Assembly (NCBI GenBank): GCA_002707085.1
Contig: PALY01000014.1
Coordinates: 4,216 to 12,674 of the forward strand
DNA from: Deltaproteobacteria bacterium
GTDB taxonomy: Bacteria > Myxococcota_A > UBA796
Direction: 5' to 3'
Length of the DNA: 8,459 bases
A program made the translations under genes and the position numbers. Below are positions 1 through 5,930 of the stretch, piece by piece. Position 1 is the stretch's first letter. Every line of letters starts with the position of its first letter. Below the pieces are notes generated by a model that worked only from the letters and a program-made list of their open reading frames with translations, was not told where the DNA came from and did not search any database.

Positions 1-2090
1 GCTCGTTTTACAAGCCGGACGGCCGCGCTGACTCCGTTGTTTCTGGCCCTCGAGCGCAGCCGCGAGTCCAACAAACGAGGGACATCTCCAACAGTGCCGT
101 GTTCTTTTAGAACATGCACAGCGTTGGATGCAATCTCCTTGTCGTTAAGAAGGCCCCGTGCCAGCGCTGCGCCCCGTTGTTTAGAAAGGTCTGCAACCGC
201 GTTGAGTGCTGCCACACGTACATCAGGGTTTTTCTCGGTGCGTACACTTCGCTCCAACAACGGAAGCGCCTCTCCAGTTGTGCCCTTACCCAAGCCATAA
301 AACACGCCCATACGGACCCGTGCATCCGGTTCGGACGCATGTACCAGCAAAGCGGCAGTATTGCGCTGATCCCCCAACGCCCCTGCAGCCTTTTCACGCA
401 ACAAAGAATGATTCTTTTGATCTGCCAAATAGGCTGCAACACCATCACTATGATCGGTTTCAGACAAAGCACGCAAAGCTTTCAGCACCGCATACGGCGA
501 CTTTGACTTCAGTTGTGCTTCCCACTCTTCTGGTTCTTGATCGTATGTCAGCTTTGCCAACACCCCACCTTGCGGATCAAAAGCAACATAGGCTGGCTTT
601 TCTTCCATTGGAATCTGCAACTCTGCAGCCTCTTCAATCAGCACCATCTTGTGGGTCGTAGCACCTTCATCCGTACCGACTTCAATCTCCAATGGGATCG
701 TATACCTGGGTCGTGAATCACTAATTTTCTGTGATACGGAAACCGTCAGTTTTCCATCGGCATGGGAAGAACGAACGGTCAACCGTGGCACATGTGGCAA
801 CTCCACCCACTGCTGGAAGAACCACCCGAGTTCCTGCCCACTGACTCGCTCCATACTTTCCTGAAGATCTGTAGTCCGAACCAGTGAAAGGCCATTGCCC
901 TTTGTGTAGTCTCTGATGCCTGCCCAAAAAACCTCTTCACCCAACATGACCCGCATCATGTGGAGTGTCATTGCACCCTTGCTGTAGACATTGTGATTTG
1001 CACTCGCATCTTCACCATGAAAGAAGCGGCCTGCCATGGCTTTTTCTCTTTGACTCTGCTTGTTCCATCGCCATGCATTCAGCGCTTGCCGTTCAGGGCC
1101 GTCCCTCGATGCCATCCAATCTGCAGCAAAAAATGTCGCGAAACCCTCATTCAGCCAAAGGTCTCTCCACGACCGACAAGTAAGAAAGTCCCCGTACCAT
1201 TGATGGGCCAACTCATGGGCAACCAAACTGGGAATCCAGTCCCGGGTCTGGTCGACATCCACATCCACCAAGACACCATCTGTATTGATGGTGGCTGCGG
1301 TGTTTTCCATACCGCCGTACATGAACCGTTGAACAAAGACTTGTTTGTAGCCATCCCAAGGGTACGCAACGCCGGTTCGTTCCTTAAAGTGTTCCATCAT
1401 GTCCGGCACCGGATTCATGACCTTCCGGATGGCCTCGTCCGTTGTCTTCGGCCCCACCCAAACTTGGTTGGATTTGTCACCAACGACCTTGTAGGGGGCC
1501 GCTGCCAACATGATCAAATAGGAAGGCAAGTTCACACCGCTATTGGTCGTCACTTGCCAGCCCTCTGGGCCTTTCACCGTTCCGGTGTAATCAAATCGAT
1601 CGTTTGGGTGGTCCCATGCGGGAAACCAATAACGATTGTCGTTCTTCTGCCCTTGAGACCAAACCTCCGGGTAGCTGTCCGGACTCCCCTTCCCTACTGA
1701 GCGAAAATGCAAACCTGAACGAGGGGTTGCTCGGTACTGAATCGACACCTCCGCTTCACCGCCCCGTTCAATGCGATCAGGCATTTCTATTACCAGACGA
1801 TTTCCTGGTGTTTGCCAGGCTGCATCCTTCCCGTCTACCTGTACAGAGCGAATATCCAGATCAATTTGATCCAGTACAAAGTCATTATCGGTCAATCGCT
1901 TGAGCGTATATCGAGCCGTGCCACCAATACTTCGCTCATCAAATTCAAGCGCCAAATCCAAATGTAAACGTTCGATATCAAAAGCACGGTTGGGTACTTC
2001 ATGATCGGGTCTATCCGGCCCCAACACTGGAGCCTCCGCATTCGCCACTGGAAGGAATGAACTGAACCACAATGAAAATATGTACAACAT
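1..2090 (-). CDS. Secreted M1-family zinc aminopeptidase with C-terminal HEAT repeats (3' end outside window)
   Basis: This gene encodes a gluzincin metallopeptidase expected to remove N-terminal amino acids from peptides in the periplasm or outside the cell. My own reading of the minus strand gives 696 uninterrupted codons before the left edge. The N-terminus is a signal peptide (hydrophobic residues 2-15, likely cleavage after ANA, residues 16-18). An M1 N-terminal beta domain follows. The exopeptidase motif GGMEN is at 259-263. The zinc site HELAH is at 292-296 with the third ligand E315 in NEGFA, and the likely catalytic Tyr is Y369 in NVYSKGA. From about residue 523 to the edge the protein becomes short alpha-helical HEAT/PBS-lyase-like repeats. 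ATG at 2090 is the only usual start after an in-frame TAG seven codons upstream, and no strong ribosome binding site precedes it. The family call is very secure; the natural substrate is unknown. Confidence 0.95.
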   Translation of the reverse strand, partial: MLYIFSLWFSSFLPVANAEAPVLGPDRPDHEVPNRAFDIERLHLDLALEFDERSIGGTARYTLKRLTDNDFVLDQIDLDIRSVQVDGKDAAWQTPGNRLVIEMPDRIERGGEAEVSIQYRATPRSGLHFRSVGKGSPDSYPEVWSQGQKNDNRYWFPAWDHPNDRFDYTGTVKGPEGWQVTTNSGVNLPSYLIMLAAAPYKVVGDKSNQVWVGPKTTDEAIRKVMNPVPDMMEHFKERTGVAYPWDGYKQVFVQRFMYGGMENTAATINTDGVLVDVDVDQTRDWIPSLVAHELAHQWYGDFLTCRSWRDLWLNEGFATFFAADWMASRDGPERQALNAWRWNKQSQREKAMAGRFFHGEDASANHNVYSKGAMTLHMMRVMLGEEVFWAGIRDYTKGNGLSLVRTTDLQESMERVSGQELGWFFQQWVELPHVPRLTVRSSHADGKLTVSVSQKISDSRPRYTIPLEIEVGTDEGATTHKMVLIEEAAELQIPMEEKPAYVAFDPQGGVLAKLTYDQEPEEWEAQLKSKSPYAVLKALRALSETDHSDGVAAYLADQKNHSLLREKAAGALGDQRNTAALLVHASEPDARVRMGVFYGLGKGTTGEALPLLERSVRTEKNPDVRVAALNAVADLSKQRGAALARGLLNDKEIASNAVHVLKEHGTVGDVPRLLDSRLRSRARNNGVSAAVRLVKR

Positions 2091-2191
2091 GGCGGCGAGG
2101 ATAGCAGGTAGGCCCTACTTTCGCCGGGTTTGCTTGATCAAATCAGCCACAAGGAGGATGATCACATGGACCATTTCAACGGAAACCATCC
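2091..2191. promoter_or_regulatory. Divergent intergenic region between the M1 aminopeptidase and SRAP genes
   Basis: This 101-bp spacer must hold the start signals for both outward-reading genes. Two short palindromes are visible: GTAGG-C-CCTAC at 2108-2118 and the perfect 8-mer TTGATCAA at 2134-2141. Either could be an operator half-site pair, but both are short enough to arise by chance. I do not see a convincing sigma-70 -35/-10 pair on either strand. No LexA-type CTGT-N8-ACAG box is visible, although the SRAP gene has a DNA-damage role. Confidence 0.4.
2151..2157 (+). promoter_or_regulatory. Perfect Shine-Dalgarno sequence, misplaced for the SRAP start
   Basis: AAGGAGG is fully complementary to the usual 16S anti-SD tail. 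It lies 8 nt before an ATG at 2166 that is out of frame with the SRAP gene, and 34 nt before the SRAP ATG at 2192. That is too far for direct use on an unfolded mRNA. The SRAP ATG itself has only a weak purine run (CGGAAA, from 2180) in front of it. Confidence 0.6.
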
Positions 2192-2196
2192 ATGTG
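2163..2196 (+). repeat. Perfect 8-bp inverted repeat spanning the SRAP start codon
   Basis: CACATGGA (2163-2170) is the exact reverse complement of TCCATGTG (2189-2196), separated by 18 nt. In mRNA this would form an 8-bp stem. It would pair the ATG of the short upstream ORF (2166-2168) with the ATG of the SRAP gene (2192-2194). The stem begins five nt after the perfect Shine-Dalgarno sequence. The complementarity is directly visible; a role in translation control is inferred. Confidence 0.5.
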
Positions 2197-2255
2197 CGGC
2201 CGATTTGCTCAAACCACCCCATCCGCCGACCTGGTTCGGATCTTTCAACTGGTGA
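2166..2255 (+). CDS. Possible 29-codon leader ORF overlapping the SRAP start
   Basis: This short frame starts with ATG 8 nt after a perfect AAGGAGG and stops with TGA at 2253-2255. It enters the SRAP gene in a different frame and overlaps its first 64 bases. The peptide begins MDHFNGNHPC, is rich in Pro and His, has three Trp, and resembles nothing I recognise. The upstream part has no regulatory-leader hallmark such as a run of one amino acid. Its only support is the excellent ribosome binding site, so it may be a translational coupling device or may not be functional. A sequencing or assembly indel that separated this SD from SRAP is less likely, because the SRAP protein must begin Met-Cys. 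Confidence 0.3.
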   Translation: MDHFNGNHPCAADLLKPPHPPTWFGSFNW

Positions 2256-2857
2256 TGGATATCGAAGTGGCTCCGCGCTTCAACATCGCGCCAACACAGA
2301 ACGTCATGGTTGTTCGAGACACACCCAAAGGTCGGCAAGCTCATGAATGTAGGTGGGGACTCGTGCCCAGCTGGGCCAATGAACTAAAAACTGGCAGAGC
2401 CATGTTCAACGCACGCTCAGAAACCATTTTTAGCAAGAGAAGTTTCGCCAAACCTGCGCGTCAGCAGCGCTGCATCATCCCTGCCAGTGGATTTTATGAG
2501 TGGCGTGAAACCCCAGCAGGAAAAGTACCCGTACTGTTCACGCCGAGCAAAGAACCCTTGTTTCGACTCGCGGGTTTATGGAGCAGTTGGGCCGATGATC
2601 GAGGGAAACTCACATACACCACTACAATATTGACCACGTCGGCCAACGATACGATGGCGCCTTTTCATCACCGTATGCCCGTCATACTCTCAGACGACAC
2701 AACTGAAACATGGCTTGATTCGAGCTTGACTGAACCCAAACAGCTTTCACCATTATTGAAGCCTGCGCCTCCACAGACCATCTCCTTCCGACCTGTTTCC
2801 ATCAGAGTCAACAACGTACGCAATGACGATCCTTCTTGTTGGGAAGCCTACGAGTAG
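2192..2857 (+). CDS. yedK: SRAP domain protein (YedK/HMCES type), abasic-site DNA-protein crosslinker
   Basis: SRAP proteins recognise abasic sites in single-stranded DNA. They attach covalently through the N-terminal cysteine, exposed after Met removal, forming a thiazolidine that shields the lesion. All hallmarks are present in the 221 residues: Cys2 in MCGRF, N31 in FNIAPTQ, WGLVPSWA at 55-62, N73 and R75 in FNARSETI, E103 in ASGFYEW, and H160 in HHRMPVIL. The C-terminal VNNVRNDDPSC is also typical, and the length is normal for the family. The start must be the ATG at 2192 because Cys2 is the active residue, and an in-frame TGA lies at 2159 with no other start between. The ribosome binding site for this start is poor (see the upstream hairpin and leader ORF). 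The next gene follows after 34 bp on the same strand, so the two may be co-transcribed, although one protein acts in the cytoplasm and the other is exported. Confidence 0.95.
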   Translation: MCGRFAQTTPSADLVRIFQLVMDIEVAPRFNIAPTQNVMVVRDTPKGRQAHECRWGLVPSWANELKTGRAMFNARSETIFSKRSFAKPARQQRCIIPASGFYEWRETPAGKVPVLFTPSKEPLFRLAGLWSSWADDRGKLTYTTTILTTSANDTMAPFHHRMPVILSDDTTETWLDSSLTEPKQLSPLLKPAPPQTISFRPVSIRVNNVRNDDPSCWEAYE

Positions 2858-2880
2858 CCGCACAGGATATTGTCTTTCTT

Positions 2881-2886
2881 AGGAGA
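2881..2886 (+). promoter_or_regulatory. Ribosome binding site of the pseudopeptidase lipoprotein gene
   Basis: AGGAGA lies 5 nt before the ATG at 2892, which supports that start and independent translation after the SRAP stop. The 34-bp gap between the two genes contains no obvious hairpin terminator. Confidence 0.65.
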
Positions 2887-2891
2887 ACTCC

Positions 2892-4535
2892 ATGAAGTCC
2901 ACTCTACGTATGTTTGCCCTTTCAAGCCTTATCTGTTTCGGTTGCGGAGGTTCAGACGACCCCCTAGAATCCGTGGATAAACGGTACACCAAAATTATGG
3001 TGGATTTGGCAGCCGCTGATCGCGACTCGACACGAAATATCCGCAATCGAGAAGCAAGAAAAAGAAAGATAGCGGCAGAGAACGCACGAACTGCATTCTT
3101 CAAGGCCCGTTCAAACACAGAGGCCTTCGAAGAAGCCAAAGCCAGCGAAGACCCTGCCATCCAAAAGAAGCTGAAGGCCTATGAACGACACCGGCTGGTT
3201 GCAGCGAGCTGGACAGACGAAGAAAAGAAAGAAGAATCCAAATTGCTGACCCGTCTCGATGAAGCGAACGGTGTTGAGGCCAGTTGGACAAGTGCAGATG
3301 GCAAAACAGAAATTCCGCTCAATCTGGGCTGGCGATCCGTCTCAAAGGCGGGAGATAAACTGAGCGAAGCCAATCGTGCCGAATTGACCGCGAGCTTTGT
3401 CGAACACCGCATGCAAGTGGTTGGGTCAGACCTCCAAGACTTGGTCAACCTGCGAAACAAGGTCGCAAAACGAGCTGGTTTTGAGAATTACTGGGAATTG
3501 GGCTTGGCAAGCCAAGGCCTCACTCCCGCCGATGTCGACAAGATCATTGTCGAATTGACGCCGGTGGTCCAACCGATCGTTCAGAAAATCGAAGCCAAAA
3601 TTGCGGCGCACGCAACAGAGAAAAGCGTTGAGAATAATTTCGCAAACCGCATGATGCTGCGTAGAAGCCTGGGCTTTGAATCGGCACGAGATGAAGCCGA
3701 CAACTATTTCGATGCTGATCTTGCCGAAGAGCGAGTCCAAACCGCGTTGAATGACATGGGTCTTGCAACGGCAGGTTGGCAGGTGTACACCGGTCCTTCT
3801 CGCTACACACGCCCGGGCGTGTATGGGTTCCCTGTTCGACCGCCCAACTCCATCGCAATCGTAATGAGCAATGATCGTCGCTGGACCCTGTGGCAGTACG
3901 AAGCCATGGCCTATGGAGGTGGAGGCGCCATCTGGTGGCAATCCATCGACGACAATGCGGCATTGAGCCCCCCCATGTGGGAACCAATTCCACCCTGGTT
4001 CGAAGGCTTCGCCTCGTTTTTTCAACGGCTCACCTACGAACCTGGGTTTCACGCCCGGTATGTTCCCGAGCTGCCAAAGGAACTCCGATCCAAGCTTGCC
4101 GCTTGGCGCGTGAACTCCATGGCGCGGTCGATTGCATCCAGCATTGTTCAGACCAAAGTTGAACAACGCTTGTACGAGGACCCAAACAGCCTCGAAGCGA
4201 TCACACGTTTCGCGGCAGAAACTCGCCAAAGCCTGACCGGCTCAGCGGAAGCACCCGTGACCGAAAGCGGCCTCACATACGACAGTTCTTTGCTAAGCGC
4301 CATTCTCTGGACTTACCCCGCCTACAGCCAAAACTATTTGTTCAGTGCGATGACTGAAGCATGGATGTGGGAAGCCATCAAAGCCTCAGCGGGAGACCCT
4401 ATCGGAAACCCCAAAGTGGGTGAAGTCATCAAACGGGAACTCATCCAAAGCGGACGAAGCATCCCGGAAAGCTTGGCTGCGATGAAGCCCGGCCACAGAA
4501 TCGATGCCATCAAGGCGTATTTGAACCAAAAATAG
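2892..4535 (+). CDS. Lipoprotein related to M2/M3 zinc peptidases, predicted catalytically inactive
   Basis: The 547-residue product starts with a lipoprotein-like signal (hydrophobic 7-16, candidate lipid-attached Cys18 followed by GGSDD). The -3 position is Cys rather than the usual Leu, so lipidation is likely but not certain. Residues 30-125 are charged and helical. LVNLRNKVAKRAGFENYWELG (184-204) matches the conserved LRN-x-A-x-x-x-G-[YF]-x-N-[YF] block of the M2/M3 (ACE/oligopeptidase) superfamily. The C-terminal stretch (YPAYSQNY at 475-482, then NPKVGEVIKREL) matches the end of these enzymes. The expected HEXXH reads YEAMA (336-340): Glu337 remains but both zinc histidines are gone, and a YGGGG run follows. 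A likely third-ligand Glu survives as E371 in WFEGFASFF. It is therefore probably a pseudoenzyme with a binding, chaperone or inhibitory role. The frame is intact over its full length, which argues against recent decay. Confidence 0.8.
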   Translation: MKSTLRMFALSSLICFGCGGSDDPLESVDKRYTKIMVDLAAADRDSTRNIRNREARKRKIAAENARTAFFKARSNTEAFEEAKASEDPAIQKKLKAYERHRLVAASWTDEEKKEESKLLTRLDEANGVEASWTSADGKTEIPLNLGWRSVSKAGDKLSEANRAELTASFVEHRMQVVGSDLQDLVNLRNKVAKRAGFENYWELGLASQGLTPADVDKIIVELTPVVQPIVQKIEAKIAAHATEKSVENNFANRMMLRRSLGFESARDEADNYFDADLAEERVQTALNDMGLATAGWQVYTGPSRYTRPGVYGFPVRPPNSIAIVMSNDRRWTLWQYEAMAYGGGGAIWWQSIDDNAALSPPMWEPIPPWFEGFASFFQRLTYEPGFHARYVPELPKELRSKLAAWRVNSMARSIASSIVQTKVEQRLYEDPNSLEAITRFAAETRQSLTGSAEAPVTESGLTYDSSLLSAILWTYPAYSQNYLFSAMTEAWMWEAIKASAGDPIGNPKVGEVIKRELIQSGRSIPESLAAMKPGHRIDAIKAYLNQK

Positions 4536-4546
4536 CGAAGTCACTG
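4536..4546. other. 11-bp convergent junction without a visible terminator
   Basis: The plus-strand pseudopeptidase gene and the minus-strand radical SAM gene end tail to tail with 11 bp between their stop codons (TAG at 4533-4535 and, on the minus strand, 4549-4547). No GC-rich hairpin with a T-run is visible here. Transcripts must end inside the opposite gene, end by Rho, or overlap as antisense RNAs. Confidence 0.7.
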
Positions 4547-5902
4547 CTATCGATTGACGCTCTGAAACGTATCGCCTCTAATGGACTGCCAGCGTTTACG
4601 AAGTTCGTACAGCGAAGCCGCACCACTTTGGATGCCCTTCACAGCATATTGCAGGGTGCCAGGATTCCAGTACTGACCTTCAATGAGATCATGATCGGGT
4701 GGGATGATTCCTGCTTCTCTGGCCATCTCAGCCAAACGTGTGTGGGGATAAATACGAATCGGCTGCATCATTAGAAGCGTGAAAAGCCTCAAACGTTTTC
4801 CCAGTTGAAGTCGTGCGTGAATCAAGAACTTCAAAATGGCAAATAGGCTCTTCATGTCCTCGCCTGGACTGTTTAGAAAGAAGCTGTATTCGACGTCCAT
4901 GTCGTGCTTCTTCGCAATTTCGACGGTGTACAACATGTCGCTGTAACGAAAGTTCTTATCCAAACGTTTCAGCATCCGATCATCCACATGATCTGGAGAG
5001 AAACTCAGAAGCCCGCATCCTGCACGCTTCAACCAAACCATAAGTTCATCCGGCAGCGTCTTGCGGTGTTCATTGAACCAAGCAGACCATTGGACCTTCA
5101 AGCCTCGATCCACAATCTCTTTGCAGATGTCTATGCTGTGACTCACAGGGATATTGAAAATCTGGTCACAGAAAAACATTTGGCGAACGCCATATTCGTG
5201 AACCATATGTTCCATTTCATCCACAACATCTTTGGCCGTACGGCTTCGAATATTGTGACCCACAAGAAACACGTCCGAGCAGTGAACGCATTGCAGAGCG
5301 CATCCTCGTTTGGCCTGTATTCCTACACTTACAAAGGAACTCTGTAAGTACGGACCATGCCCCAACAGATCTCGACGGGGTGGCCGTAAAGCCGAAAAAT
5401 CAACGGTGGGCGGACTACCAGTGAAAACAGGCTCACCTTCGGAATCACGGTAATACACACCGGGAACCGCCTCAGGAGCGTCCAAATTTTCAAGAAGCTG
5501 CGGAAAACGATGTTCGGCCTCTCCCCATACACCGACATCGATTCCTGGAACCCGACGCATCATGGCCTCAGAATACAGTGAAAATGCAGTCCCACCTGCC
5601 ACAACGGGAATTCCCGGCTTTCGATCTTTGATGAACTCAATGGTCTGTTGCTGTGGAGCAAAATCATCCGTGTGAAGGTTTGGCATACCGACCTTCATGT
5701 TCCGCAATGAAATACCAACAACATCCGGATCAAACGCGTCCAAATGACGCCCCAACTGTACAAAAGGGTCATCGCGGTGCAGGTTTAGATCAAATATTTC
5801 AACCTCGTGATCATCCAAATGGGCTGCCAAATAGGCCAGTCCGATTGGATACACCAACTCCATGTCGAGGGCAGTAAAGGCTTGTACAAGAAGAACTTTC
5901 AC
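4547..5902 (-). CDS. B12-binding-domain radical SAM protein (BchE-like architecture)
   Basis: The 451-residue product has the two-domain layout of cobalamin-dependent radical SAM enzymes. These catalyse methylations and other difficult carbon rearrangements, for example in lipid or pigment synthesis. Residues 1-145 form the Rossmann-like B12-binding domain: KVLLVQ, then YPIGLAYLAAHL, DPDVVGISLRN, VVAGGTAFSLY and WGEAE. The DxHxxG cobalamin histidine motif is absent, as is common in this subfamily. The radical SAM barrel starts near 190, with its 4Fe-4S cluster motif C201-x3-C205-x2-C208 (GCALQCVHCS), and FFCDQIFN at 243-250 matches the usual strand motif. Start: GTG at 5902, the first usual start after an in-frame TAG at 5926-5924; the next Met (residue 14) would remove the first Rossmann strand. 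It follows the CAP lipoprotein gene by 28 bp and is probably in the same operon. The substrate is not predictable from sequence. Confidence 0.9.
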   Translation of the reverse strand: MKVLLVQAFTALDMELVYPIGLAYLAAHLDDHEVEIFDLNLHRDDPFVQLGRHLDAFDPDVVGISLRNMKVGMPNLHTDDFAPQQQTIEFIKDRKPGIPVVAGGTAFSLYSEAMMRRVPGIDVGVWGEAEHRFPQLLENLDAPEAVPGVYYRDSEGEPVFTGSPPTVDFSALRPPRRDLLGHGPYLQSSFVSVGIQAKRGCALQCVHCSDVFLVGHNIRSRTAKDVVDEMEHMVHEYGVRQMFFCDQIFNIPVSHSIDICKEIVDRGLKVQWSAWFNEHRKTLPDELMVWLKRAGCGLLSFSPDHVDDRMLKRLDKNFRYSDMLYTVEIAKKHDMDVEYSFFLNSPGEDMKSLFAILKFLIHARLQLGKRLRLFTLLMMQPIRIYPHTRLAEMAREAGIIPPDHDLIEGQYWNPGTLQYAVKGIQSGAASLYELRKRWQSIRGDTFQSVNR

Positions 5903-5930
5903 TTCTTCGGTATACCCCAGAACCTACAGG
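5903..5930 (-). promoter_or_regulatory. 28-bp spacer before the radical SAM gene
   Basis: This short gap between two minus-strand genes is too small for much more than a ribosome binding site. A GGGG run lies about 11 nt before the GTG, and GAAGAA directly abuts it. No terminator hairpin is seen, so readthrough from the CAP lipoprotein gene is expected. Confidence 0.45.

Noticed and set aside
960..1700. Long plus-strand open frame of 246 codons inside the M1 aminopeptidase gene
   Set aside because: It lies antisense to the zinc-motif region of a clearly real gene. Its product is rich in Pro, Arg, His and Val with no family resemblance, and no ribosome binding site is seen.
2080..2346. Plus-strand frame of 88 codons running through the divergent spacer into SRAP
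   Set aside because: Its ATG lies inside the aminopeptidase start region. The frame conflicts with the unmistakable SRAP reading frame, and the product is unlike any family I know.
2192..2857. Possibility that a frameshift removed an N-terminal part of the SRAP protein, since the best SD is far upstream
   Set aside because: SRAP proteins need Cys as residue 2, and MCGRF at 2192 is exactly that terminus. The length of 221 residues is normal for the family.
2858..2891. ACAGGATATTGT in the gap after SRAP as an SOS (LexA) box
   Set aside because: A LexA site would read CTGT-N8-ACAG; here the half-sites are in the opposite order and the spacing is wrong.
3894..3911. Possibility that the missing HEXXH results from a sequencing frameshift
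   Set aside because: The frame is continuous and family-like on both sides (LRN block before, EGFA and YPAY blocks after), and Glu337 is kept, so substitution rather than frameshift fits.
3426..4229. Minus-strand open frame of 267 codons opposite the pseudopeptidase gene, with a second one at 3544-3993
   Set aside because: Both are shadows of a well-supported plus-strand coding frame. Their translations are Cys/Arg/Trp-rich and low in recognisable structure.
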